Below are positions 17,369-25,429 of a stretch of DNA of 62,216 nt, one piece after another. Under the pieces are notes generated by a model, which saw nothing but the letters and a program-made list of their open reading frames with translations, was not told where the DNA came from and searched no databases. The stretch spans positions 1-62,216 of the forward strand of contig JAEDKA010000017.1 of the NCBI GenBank assembly GCA_016296065.1, written 5' to 3'. Made by a program: the position numbers and the translations under genes. Within the stretch, counting starts at the first letter, position 1; each line of letters begins with the position of its first letter. This stretch comes from Kiritimatiellia bacterium. GTDB taxonomy: Bacteria > Verrucomicrobiota > Kiritimatiellia > RFP12 > UBA1067.

Positions 17369-18913
17369 ATGAAGCTCGACTTCAAGAAGAACGTAAAGCG
17401 CAACATGGTCGCGAATGCCGCATCGAGCGGCATTAGGCTTCTGTTTCCGTTTCTGAACCGTACGCTGTTCCTCTGGCTGCTTGGTCCTGCGTATCTCGGC
17501 CTGAACGGACTCTTCGGCTCGATCCTCGGCGTTCTCATGCTTGCCGAGCTCGGCTTCGGCACGGCCGTCGTCTGCTCGATGTACAAGCCGGTCGCGGATG
17601 ACGACAGGGAATTGCTGTGCGCATATCTCAAGTTCTACCGCACCGTGTATCGCTGCGTGGGCGCGGTTATTTTCTTCGGCGGACTTGCCCTGCTGCCGTT
17701 TCTTGATCGTCTTGTGCACGGAACGGTTCCGCCGGACATAGACCTGCATGTTCTCTATGTAATTCACCTCGTCAACACCGCGGCGAGCTATTTCCTGTTC
17801 GCCTATCGCGGCGTGGTTCTCGACGCGCATCACCGCACCGATGTCGTCACGAATATCAGGACCGGGGTCTCTATCGCCCAGTATATCGCCGTATTCCTCA
17901 TCCTGCTCGTCACGCGCAACTACTATCATTACGTTCTCGCGACGGTTGCGTTTACGGTCGTGCAGAACGTGTTGCTGGTAAGAGCTTCGCGCAGGCTGTT
18001 CCCTGACATAGAGCCTCGTGGTTCGCTGCCGCTGGAAGTGCGGCGCAAGGTCATTTCTGACGTGAAGTCGATCTTCATGCACAAGGTTGGCGGCGTCATT
18101 ACAAACTCCACTGACAACCTCGTGATTTCCGCATTCCTCGGACTTGTCGCCGTAGCTGCGTACGGCAACTACTATTACGTATTGACATCCGTAGCCGGAC
18201 TTGTCGCGGTCGTGTACTCGTCTATGACCGGCGGTTTCGGCAACAAGATCTACACCGAGTCGAAGGAAGAGAACTTTCGGCTTTTCATGCGGATGAACCG
18301 CCTTTCCATGGTCGTGGTAGTGTTCTGTGCCGCGATGATGGCTGCGCTCTACCAGCCCTTCATTGAAGTGTGGGTGAAGGGCGATCCGGCGCTCGTGCGC
18401 CATGCGCTGACCCCGGCGCTCATGGTGTTCTATTTCTACATCATGCAGTCCCGCCAAGTGCTTCTCGCGTTCAAGTCCGCCGCATCCCTCTGGCGTCAGG
18501 ACAGATGGAAGCCGATCGTCGCGGGAGCGGTGAATCTCGGTTCGAACATTCTGTTTGTCATCTTCCTCCCCGACGCCTATAAGCTCGACGGCGTCATATT
18601 CTCAACGATCATCGGTTTCGCTTTCATACAGATTCCGTGGGAGTCGCACGTCGTGTTCTCGTCGTTCTTCGGAAAGGCCGAGGCGCGCGCCTACTGGCAG
18701 TCGTATGCCGGTTTCGCGGTCGGCACAATTGCGTTGTGTGCCCTCGCGTGGCTTGCGGCCTATGCCGTGCCGCTGGACGGGATATTGGGGCTGACGGTGA
18801 AGGGCGCTGTTGCCGCCGCAGTGTCGTCTGTCGCCGTAATCATCCTGTTCCGAAAGGATCTACTGCCTGCAATTCAGCAAATAATAAATAGAAAGTCGGT
18901 ACATAATGCATGA
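17369..18913 (+). CDS. Polysaccharide flippase (Wzx-like, MATE/MOP superfamily)
   Basis: 514 residues with 12-14 predicted membrane helices. The N-terminus KKNVKRNMVANAASSGIRLLFPFLNRT and the following LLGPAYLGLNGLFGSILGVLMLAELGFGTA are typical of polysaccharide biosynthesis flippases. Members move undecaprenyl-linked repeat units from the cytoplasmic to the periplasmic leaflet, feeding the polymerase encoded upstream. The ATG follows GAGGTGAG, and the 3' end overlaps the next gene by eight bases, indicating a new operon of membrane and transferase genes after the XRE regulator. Confidence 0.93.
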   Translation: MKLDFKKNVKRNMVANAASSGIRLLFPFLNRTLFLWLLGPAYLGLNGLFGSILGVLMLAELGFGTAVVCSMYKPVADDDRELLCAYLKFYRTVYRCVGAVIFFGGLALLPFLDRLVHGTVPPDIDLHVLYVIHLVNTAASYFLFAYRGVVLDAHHRTDVVTNIRTGVSIAQYIAVFLILLVTRNYYHYVLATVAFTVVQNVLLVRASRRLFPDIEPRGSLPLEVRRKVISDVKSIFMHKVGGVITNSTDNLVISAFLGLVAVAAYGNYYYVLTSVAGLVAVVYSSMTGGFGNKIYTESKEENFRLFMRMNRLSMVVVVFCAAMMAALYQPFIEVWVKGDPALVRHALTPALMVFYFYIMQSRQVLLAFKSAASLWRQDRWKPIVAGAVNLGSNILFVIFLPDAYKLDGVIFSTIIGFAFIQIPWESHVVFSSFFGKAEARAYWQSYAGFAVGTIALCALAWLAAYAVPLDGILGLTVKGAVAAAVSSVAVIILFRKDLLPAIQQIINRKSVHNA

Positions 18914-20192
18914 TTCAAAAATGCGAAAGGCTTTTTTTGCGCTGTCATCGGTCGTCGTGCTTCTCATGCCGATTGCGCGGGTCGTATCCGCAAAGTTGCA
19001 CAATTTGTTTTTGTTGGACCTTGCGGCGTACTGTGCCGTGTCACGCGCACTGTTCTCTGGACAGAATCCATTCCCGGATCACATGGAAGTTCTGATGTTC
19101 TCGTTCGGCAGGGATGTGCCGATCGTGTTTCCTGGGCAGATGCTCGTGTTCGCCTTGCCTGGTTTTATGTGGAGCGACGCGCTTCAGATAGGTTATATCG
19201 CGGTGAACGTGGTCCTTGTCTGGTTCCTCACCGCGCTTACGCTTGTCAGGGCCTGCGGTTACGCCTGGGGTGATGTCCTCAGGCCTGGTCCACGGCAACT
19301 GCTGTTTTCGGTGTGCGCCTCCCTGTTCATGTCGTCCTGGAGCGTGATGCAGACTATGCGGCTCGGGCAGATCCCCGTGATTCTGGCCCTCTGCCTGTAT
19401 GGTATCTTCTGGCTGCCGCGACTTGGGTTCCTGCGTCCGTTCGCTTTTGCTTTGATCGCAGTGGCGAAGTACAGCGTCCTCACGGTTTTCGCGCCGTTGC
19501 TGTTCTTCAAGGGGCATGTCAAGCTGTGTCTTGTCGCATTTGCGATATTCGTCGGGCTCGCACTTTCACCCGTTCTCTGCGGAAACAACCTCGCAGAGGT
19601 CTATGTAGGCTACAGCGAGGCCGTGGTGAAGCTGTTCCAGCCGGGCGGCGTAAACCACTACGGCATGACGGGAATCACGTCCTGCCATCTCGGCTTCTTC
19701 AGGATCGAATGGCTCAACCATGTGATGAAGTGCATCGCATTCTGCCCGTTGGTCTGGCTGCTCTGGCGCGAGCGCAGGTCGCCCTCCATTTCTGATACGG
19801 CGTTGCTGCTTGCTTTTTCGCTTACCATGCTCGTTTCGTATCACTCTCTCCATGACTATACGCTTGTATTTCCGCTTTTCATCATAAGGCTGTTCGCGTT
19901 CGCCAGGGAGAAGGACTGGCTTTCGTTCGGCGTTACGGCGCTTTTCCCCGCCTACCTGATCGTGCCTGGAAGCATTATCGAGCGGACGGCTTCCGTCATC
20001 GGGCGCATTCCCTGGATCGGTTCCTTGTTCCAGTTGAGCAACCCGGCATGGAATCCGAACTGCCACGACCTCTTCCCTCTGACCGCCATTTTCGCGATTG
20101 CCCTTGCCGTCTGGAGTCTGCATCTCTATCGGCGGGTTGGAAATCCTTACCTGTTTGAGCTTGCGCCGCATTCTGAAAGGAGGGGTGTCTGA
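18906..20192 (+). CDS. GT87-like (DUF2029) membrane glycosyltransferase
   Basis: 428 residues with about ten membrane helices. The extracytoplasmic loop after TM1 carries DLAAYCAVSRALFSGQNPFP, matching the D..yY.a..ll.G.nPY pattern of GT-C enzymes of the DUF2029/GT87 group. MRLGQIPVILALCLYG matches the conserved GQ.n helix. Characterised relatives are polyprenyl-phosphate mannosyltransferases acting on the periplasmic side. Here it could decorate the polysaccharide after flipping. It overlaps the flippase gene and the following gene. Confidence 0.82.
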   Translation: MHDSKMRKAFFALSSVVVLLMPIARVVSAKLHNLFLLDLAAYCAVSRALFSGQNPFPDHMEVLMFSFGRDVPIVFPGQMLVFALPGFMWSDALQIGYIAVNVVLVWFLTALTLVRACGYAWGDVLRPGPRQLLFSVCASLFMSSWSVMQTMRLGQIPVILALCLYGIFWLPRLGFLRPFAFALIAVAKYSVLTVFAPLLFFKGHVKLCLVAFAIFVGLALSPVLCGNNLAEVYVGYSEAVVKLFQPGGVNHYGMTGITSCHLGFFRIEWLNHVMKCIAFCPLVWLLWRERRSPSISDTALLLAFSLTMLVSYHSLHDYTLVFPLFIIRLFAFAREKDWLSFGVTALFPAYLIVPGSIIERTASVIGRIPWIGSLFQLSNPAWNPNCHDLFPLTAIFAIALAVWSLHLYRRVGNPYLFELAPHSERRGV

Positions 20193-21121
20193 TGCCGTTC
20201 TTCAGTTATCTTCCCGCATACGAACTCAACCGGTCGCCGCGCATCATTGTGGCGTTCGACCTGGATTTTCTGCGCAACATCGAAGCCTTCAAGAGGTCGA
20301 TTCCGACAGGTGAGAGGTTTACCATGCTGCTTCAGCTTGGGTGGTCCACGCACGAACCCAAGTTTCTGGATGAACTGAAGACGCGCATGGCCGATGCTCG
20401 GCAGTCCTTTCCTGAAGCCAGGTTCGTCTTTCTGTCAAACGACGAATCGTCCATACCGCTGCTGAGCGGGTCGGCCGAATGCATCCTCTGCAACCATAAT
20501 GCGTTCCTGGATCCATCTCGCTACCCAGTGGCAACTGGCAGACGAAAGTTCGACGCATTGTATCTGGCGCGCATCACGCCGTTCAAACGCCACGCACTGG
20601 CTGCGAAAGTCCCAAGCCTGTACATCATCGGTTCTCGCTCGCCGAAGGAGGAGGAGTACTTCCAGACTGTTATGCGCACCGTTCCCTATGCGAAGTGGGA
20701 TGAGAAGGTGCGGTCGTTCAGGATCGGCGGCTGTATCACGAAGGCGCACTGCGGACTGGCGCTTTCGGCTATGGAAGGTGCGATGTTCGCCTGCGGGGAG
20801 TATACGCTTTGCGGCATTCCTGTAGTCAACACCGCCAACTTTGGCGGGCGTGACTTGTTACTGCCGGACTTCGCCGAGTTCAAGGCGGAGGATACCGCTG
20901 ATTCCGTGGCGGAAGGCGTTGAATACTGGAAATCCAACCCCGTTCCTCCGCAGGAGATACGTGATGCCTTCATTAAGCTTGCGGGGGAACACAAGGCACG
21001 ACTGTCGGATCTTGTCGATTCCATCGCCGGCAGGCACGTCGCCTTTCCACACAAGCTGGGCGTAAGGGTGACGCTCCTGCCGCATCAGAAGTTCCTGCAC
21101 TGTGTGCGGCGCCATGGCTAA
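20192..21121 (+). CDS. GT-B fold glycosyltransferase
   Basis: 309 residues; the ATG shares a base with the preceding stop. The donor domain begins at FDALYLARITPFKRHALAAKV, and the string KAHCGLALSAMEGAMFACGEYTLCGIPVVNT occupies the place of the usual E-x7-E motif. The acceptor domain is short (about 110 residues), shorter than normal GT4 enzymes. Donor and acceptor are unknown. Context makes it one of the repeat-unit transferases. Confidence 0.8.
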   Translation: MPFFSYLPAYELNRSPRIIVAFDLDFLRNIEAFKRSIPTGERFTMLLQLGWSTHEPKFLDELKTRMADARQSFPEARFVFLSNDESSIPLLSGSAECILCNHNAFLDPSRYPVATGRRKFDALYLARITPFKRHALAAKVPSLYIIGSRSPKEEEYFQTVMRTVPYAKWDEKVRSFRIGGCITKAHCGLALSAMEGAMFACGEYTLCGIPVVNTANFGGRDLLLPDFAEFKAEDTADSVAEGVEYWKSNPVPPQEIRDAFIKLAGEHKARLSDLVDSIAGRHVAFPHKLGVRVTLLPHQKFLHCVRRHG

Positions 21122-21136
21122 ACAAGGAGGAGAGAC

Positions 21137-22102
21137 ATGGAAGAACATATCAACGACAACACAATCGTCACAATTGGTGACATCAACTACCTCTGGGGCA
21201 TCTTCTTGCTCATCGCCTCAGCCCGCAAGGCAGGAATGCATGAGCCGTTCCTCGTTGGATGCAAGCGTTTCACTCCTCGTGCGCGGCAGATACTGGAGGG
21301 CTTGGGCAGCGTCGGTTTCGTGGACCTTGACCACGCCACACGCTCCTTGACCTGCTACAAGCCTTTTACGATGCTCAAAGCAGAGACAAGGTTTGTAACC
21401 TGGGCCGACTCAGACGCTTTTTTCACCGGCAATGTATCCGAGCTTCTCCCGCCCGGTAACGAGGATGAGATACATTTCCGCATGCGGCCCCCGTCCGAGC
21501 TCCCGGGGCTCGCATGGAAGAGGCACTTCGGAGGAGATTTCACATCCGTTCCAAAACCTGTCCTCGATGTTTGGCGCCGCGACGTCGAAGAGGTTGGAGG
21601 CAAGGCCTCTGCCGAACCGCACTTTACGACCACAGGTTCTGCCTGTTTTTGCTCGCTCTCTCTTGCGCGCCACCGGGAGTTTCTTGAGGTTTGGCATAGG
21701 CTCCAGATGAAGGTGCTGCCGGATAGGGACGTCGGCGTTGCCGACTGGTCGCTTCGCATTTATCCGCAGCTAGACGAGAGTGCGCAGAACGCATGCCTCG
21801 CTTTTTGGCCAGACGCTCCGCGTCCGCAGAAGGAATTCTGCCTGAACAAGGATCGCGACAGAATGTTTGTCCATTTTATTGCGAGACCGAAGCCCTGGGA
21901 AGGTTGGACGAAGCGTGCCTTTCGTTTCTTCGATGAATATGTTTCCGTCGTGGAATGGGCGGCTTCTCAGGGACTCGCGCTTCCCGGCCCGGTGCCTGGA
22001 TGCCTCAAGGCGAAGAATAAAGCTTGCATGAGGATGTTGATTCCGTGGATGACCCTGAAACCCAAACTCGTCCGCCGCATCAAACGGGTCCTTGGCAGGT
22101 AA
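21137..22102 (+). CDS. GT-A fold glycosyltransferase (GT8-like)
   Basis: 321 residues from an ATG after AAGGAGGAGAG. The nucleotide-sugar fold starts at NTIVTIGDINYLWGIFLLIA, with the metal-binding DxD equivalent in VTWADSDAFFTG. A C-terminal HFIARPKPWEGW matches the conserved His-Gly-x-KPW segment of GT8 enzymes. It ends with a basic helix that could contact the membrane. It is the last plus-strand gene before the convergent minus-strand operon, whose end is only ten bases away; no terminator hairpin is evident between them. Confidence 0.75.
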   Translation: MEEHINDNTIVTIGDINYLWGIFLLIASARKAGMHEPFLVGCKRFTPRARQILEGLGSVGFVDLDHATRSLTCYKPFTMLKAETRFVTWADSDAFFTGNVSELLPPGNEDEIHFRMRPPSELPGLAWKRHFGGDFTSVPKPVLDVWRRDVEEVGGKASAEPHFTTTGSACFCSLSLARHREFLEVWHRLQMKVLPDRDVGVADWSLRIYPQLDESAQNACLAFWPDAPRPQKEFCLNKDRDRMFVHFIARPKPWEGWTKRAFRFFDEYVSVVEWAASQGLALPGPVPGCLKAKNKACMRMLIPWMTLKPKLVRRIKRVLGR

Positions 22103-22112
22103 GATTGGCGAT

Positions 22113-23273
22113 TCAGCATCCCACTATGTCCGACAGAAGCTTGCGCTGACGGACAAGATAGGCCTCCTGCGAAAAGATATTGGCACGATCCGCACAAAGG
22201 CGTTGCTGACTCTCTCTGAAATCGTTGTTGCTAATGAGATTCAGAAGAATGCGCGCTGCGTCGTTGATTGTGTGATATGTCAAAGCGGGATTGTCGACGA
22301 TTTCGCATGAACCGCCCTCGTCTGGAACAATGGGGATAAGCCCGGCCTTTAGGTATTCCGTCACCGATATTCCGAAGGCCTCAACCCTTTCTGTGTGGAT
22401 GGCGAAAGAACCAGACTGCAGAAATGTATCCTTTTCGCGGCCGTAGACAGGGCCAACGAGCCGGAACCATTTCCTTTGGCTCGCGAGTATCTTCAGCTTG
22501 TCCACGTATTCTGTCGCATCAAGCGCTCCGGCCACGACGAGATGAACGTCCTTGCCAGACAGACCTCGTACTCGTGTGACGATGTCGACAATATCCTCGA
22601 TCCGCTTTTCGACGCAAATGCGGCCTATGTAGAGGACATCCAGAGGCCGGTTTCCCGCCTCTAATGGAGATTCAGGGCGGAAGAGCGTTGGAGGATAGAA
22701 AACATCGCCGACGAACGGTCCATAGAATTGCCGCAAAAGATCCGCCATGTAGCGCGAGTTAGGGTATATGCGGTTGCGCTGGTCCGAGATAAGTTTTCTT
22801 TTTGAACTCATGCCGAGAAGCGGACGCAGGGTGTGGTTGAGGATGGTGTTCTTGATCCTGGTGGATAATGGACTTCGTCCGATGCCGAGGGCGAAGTTCG
22901 AGAAGTCCTCGTCTCCGATTGTTATGTTCGTGATGAAGTGATGTGAAGGGCGGCCGAAGTCAATCGGGTTTGCCAGGGAAATGCAGACGTCGCATTCTTT
23001 GGCCAGTCTCTTCAGCGCGCGGGATCGTGCGACTGAGAGCTTCATGCTCTGCTGTGCGGGACAAGTGCCAGTTGGCATCAGCTGCACGACGTCCAGATTT
23101 CCCGAGTCAAGAGGAAGACCAAGCTTGCTTGCAGCGCGATCAAGACCATCCGACCAGTCAAGTGCAAGTGTCACCTTGCATTTCTTCTGCAGTTCGGCGG
23201 CGAAGCAGATTGGCAGAAATTCGCCTCCTCCAAGAGACCGAAAGTAGCGGTAATAGAGGAGTACCCGTTTCAT
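22113..23273 (-). CDS. Glycosyltransferase family 4
   Basis: 386 residues, third gene of a minus-strand operon, ATGA-coupled to the GT2 gene. The N-terminal loop YRYFRSLGGGEFLPICFAAEL and the donor-domain start LDVLYIGRICVEKRIEDIVD are typical GT4 features. VEAFGISVTEYLKAGLIPIVPD is the E-x7-E region, with EAFG and EYL. Unlike the two plus-strand GT4 genes with extended linkers, its interdomain segment (TLFRPESPLEAGNRPLDVLYIG) is short and carries no repeat, which makes it a useful control for the insertion pattern. Confidence 0.9.
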   Translation of the reverse strand: MKRVLLYYRYFRSLGGGEFLPICFAAELQKKCKVTLALDWSDGLDRAASKLGLPLDSGNLDVVQLMPTGTCPAQQSMKLSVARSRALKRLAKECDVCISLANPIDFGRPSHHFITNITIGDEDFSNFALGIGRSPLSTRIKNTILNHTLRPLLGMSSKRKLISDQRNRIYPNSRYMADLLRQFYGPFVGDVFYPPTLFRPESPLEAGNRPLDVLYIGRICVEKRIEDIVDIVTRVRGLSGKDVHLVVAGALDATEYVDKLKILASQRKWFRLVGPVYGREKDTFLQSGSFAIHTERVEAFGISVTEYLKAGLIPIVPDEGGSCEIVDNPALTYHTINDAARILLNLISNNDFRESQQRLCADRANIFSQEAYLVRQRKLLSDIVGC

Positions 23274-24331
23274 TTGGAATTTCTTAGATTCGATGTTCGG
23301 AAGTAGATCCTGAAAAGAAGCTCAATCGTCAGTCGCAGGGCCGGATGTCGCACAAAGACCATGGTCAGTCTGGCGGCGATGCGCTTTGATGGCGAAGCGG
23401 ACGGAAGAAGCGCCGATATGTCGCTGAATCCATCCGAGAAGATTGCCTTCAGCGTTTCGATGCGGCGACTGCGCGGAATGGACTTGATATTGTCCGGTGA
23501 GAACCATAGGAACAGAAGGAGGCCAATCCAGTGTCGTGCCCAGCAGGCGGCTATGCGCTTGTCAAATCCATTTTTCCTTGCGACATTCGCATGGAACGCG
23601 AACAGGGACTTTAATATGACGGACCAGTCTCCGTGAAAGTATCCGTGCCCCCGAGCGGACGACGATACGGATGCCGCCTGAACCCGGTATATGTAGAATG
23701 GTTCGTGCAGAGGGATGACCCGCGTTGCCAAATAGAGTGCCTTTGGCGAAAATTCGCTGTCCTGACGGCGAAGTCCCAGAACACACCTTAGATTGTTGTC
23801 AGAGAGGAAGCGTCGCCGAAAAACGGACAACTGAAGCATTGGGCAAGGGGTGTCATGCGTCCTGTACGTAATTAGTGTAGCCTCGGGCCCGTCAACTTCG
23901 CCGTTGAAGTCGGGCGGGTAGTTGTCGCGTAACTCTTCGTCCTTCCCCGACATGTCATTGTGTACCTGGATTGCGCAGGGATAGAGGTCTGCGCCGGAGC
24001 GGGCGGAAATCTTGTCGTGGAGGCGCTGGAGGGAGCCTTCGACAATCGTGTCGTCGCCATCGAGGAAAATGATGTACTCGCCTGTGGCCATGTCGATGCC
24101 GGTGTTGCGCGAGGCGGAACAGGAACCGGTGCGCGGCCCCGTGAAGACCTTGAAGCGCGGATCCTTCGCCGCGTATTCGCGGGCAATCTCCTCGGTGTTG
24201 TCCTTAGACTCCTCCACGCCGAGGAGGCACTCCCAGTCGGAGAAGGGCTGCTTTACGACCGAGTCGAGGCATTCGCGCAGATATGGCGCGACATCGCAGC
24301 AGGGAACGATGATCGAAAAGAACGGCGTCAT
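23270..24331 (-). CDS. Glycosyltransferase family 2
   Basis: 353 residues from the ATG at 24331, which overlaps the epimerase stop by ATGA; a GTG at 24355 would add eight residues. GT-A fold: FFSIIVPCCDVAPYLRECLD at the N-terminus and the DxD motif in IIFLDGDDTIVEGSL. The acceptor region contains LGLRRQDSEFSPKALYL, corresponding to the usual ED catalytic segment. It probably adds a hexose or uronic acid to the lipid-linked repeat using a donor made by the adjacent epimerase. Confidence 0.92.
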   Translation of the reverse strand: MTPFFSIIVPCCDVAPYLRECLDSVVKQPFSDWECLLGVEESKDNTEEIAREYAAKDPRFKVFTGPRTGSCSASRNTGIDMATGEYIIFLDGDDTIVEGSLQRLHDKISARSGADLYPCAIQVHNDMSGKDEELRDNYPPDFNGEVDGPEATLITYRTHDTPCPMLQLSVFRRRFLSDNNLRCVLGLRRQDSEFSPKALYLATRVIPLHEPFYIYRVQAASVSSSARGHGYFHGDWSVILKSLFAFHANVARKNGFDKRIAACWARHWIGLLLFLWFSPDNIKSIPRSRRIETLKAIFSDGFSDISALLPSASPSKRIAARLTMVFVRHPALRLTIELLFRIYFRTSNLRNSK

Positions 24332-25290
24332 AGCCCGTGATAATCCTTGTACCACTGGGCAAAGACGGGGATGCCTTCGCGGATTGTGGTCTTTGGTTTG
24401 TAGCCTACTGCCTTGTTGAGTTTATCGATGCTCGCGTACGTCGCATAGACGTCGCCCGGCTGCATGGGGAGCATCTCCATCTTCGGCTCGACGCCGAGCG
24501 AGTTCGCGAGGACGTTGATGACGTCGAGGAGCTTTTCGCTGCGGTGGTTCCCGATGTTGAAGATGTCGTATGCGGGAAGGGCGTCCGACTCTACGACGCG
24601 GACTATGCCGTCCACTATGTCGTCGACGTATGTGAAGTCGCGCAGCATGTCGCCGTTGTTGAACACTTTGATCGGCCTGCCGTGCAGCATCGCGTCAGCG
24701 AAGAGCGAAAGCGCCATGTCTGGACGATACCACGCGCCGTAGACGGTGAAGAACCTGAGTCCGATAGTCTGCATCCCGTAGAGGTGCGAGTACGTGTGCG
24801 CCATCAGCTCGTTCGCCTTTTTCGTCGCGGCGTAGAGACTCACCGGCGTGTCCACCTGGTCGGATTCCTCGAACGGCATCTTCTTGTTCCCACCATAGAC
24901 GGAAGACGACGACGCGAAGACAAGTTTCGGAACTTTAGCCGCATGGCGGCAGCACTCGAGGACATTGAGAAATCCCTCTAAGTTCGTCTTCTCGTAGACG
25001 AAGGGGTGGTCGATGGAATACCTGACGCCTGGCTGTGCGGCGAGGTTGAGGACTACGTCTGGCTTCTCTGCGGCAAATGCGCCGCGCAGGCCTTCGAGAT
25101 CGCAGATGTCGAGTTCGCGCGCGGAGAATCCGGGAAGGGCTTCAAGAACGGCGGCGCGGTCCCTCTTGAGCTTTACGCTGTAGTAGTCATTGAAGTTGTC
25201 GATGCCTACGACTTCACACCCGCGGCGCAGGAACTCGCGTGCCGCGTGGAAGCCTATGAAACCGGCAAAGCCTGTGATTAGAATCTTCAT
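24328..25290 (-). CDS. UDP-glucuronate 4-epimerase-like SDR
   Basis: 320 residues. NAD-binding GFAGFIGFHAAREFLRRG at the N-terminus, DNFNDYYSVKLKRDR after the second strand, and the catalytic YAATKKANE (Tyr-x3-Lys) with the preceding SSSVYGG serine. TVYGAWYRPDMALSLFADAM is the extended-SDR substrate region shared with UDP-glucuronate 4-epimerases, which give UDP-galacturonate. Other UDP-hexose epimerases cannot be excluded. It is the first gene of the minus-strand operon and starts about two bases downstream of a predicted transcription start. Confidence 0.88.
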   Translation of the reverse strand: MKILITGFAGFIGFHAAREFLRRGCEVVGIDNFNDYYSVKLKRDRAAVLEALPGFSARELDICDLEGLRGAFAAEKPDVVLNLAAQPGVRYSIDHPFVYEKTNLEGFLNVLECCRHAAKVPKLVFASSSSVYGGNKKMPFEESDQVDTPVSLYAATKKANELMAHTYSHLYGMQTIGLRFFTVYGAWYRPDMALSLFADAMLHGRPIKVFNNGDMLRDFTYVDDIVDGIVRVVESDALPAYDIFNIGNHRSEKLLDVINVLANSLGVEPKMEMLPMQPGDVYATYASIDKLNKAVGYKPKTTIREGIPVFAQWYKDYHGL

Positions 25291-25298
25291 TAGGTGAT

Positions 25299-25307
25299 AT
25301 TATATCA
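25299..25307 (-). promoter_or_regulatory. Extended -10 promoter for the epimerase operon
   Basis: On the minus strand TGATATAAT ends eight bases before the ATG at 25290, placing transcription initiation about two bases before the start codon, so the mRNA would be effectively leaderless. No -35 TTGACA is visible. Confidence 0.75.
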
Positions 25308-25319
25308 TTTTCGGGGCGG

Positions 25320-25328
25320 ATTATACCA
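25320..25328 (-). promoter_or_regulatory. Second, upstream extended -10 for the epimerase operon
   Basis: On the minus strand TGGTATAAT lies 21 bases upstream of the first -10. A transcript from here would have a leader of about 23 bases. Tandem promoters could give a leaderless and a leadered form of the same mRNA. Confidence 0.6.
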
Positions 25329-25412
25329 TGCTCCATGTAATGGACGGATGGGGCGACTGAGAATTCCGATTTCCGACGCACTCTCGCGGGTGTATCAATT
25401 TCGCCTGAATTA

Positions 25413-25421
25413 TGCTATAAT
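25413..25421 (+). promoter_or_regulatory. Extended -10 promoter for the second APC-kinase gene
   Basis: TGCTATAAT ends eight bases before the ATG at 25430, the same spacing as the divergent epimerase promoter. This predicts a leaderless mRNA. The intergenic region between the two divergent -10 elements (about 80 bases) is where a shared regulator could bind. Confidence 0.75.
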
Positions 25422-25429
25422 GACGGCAT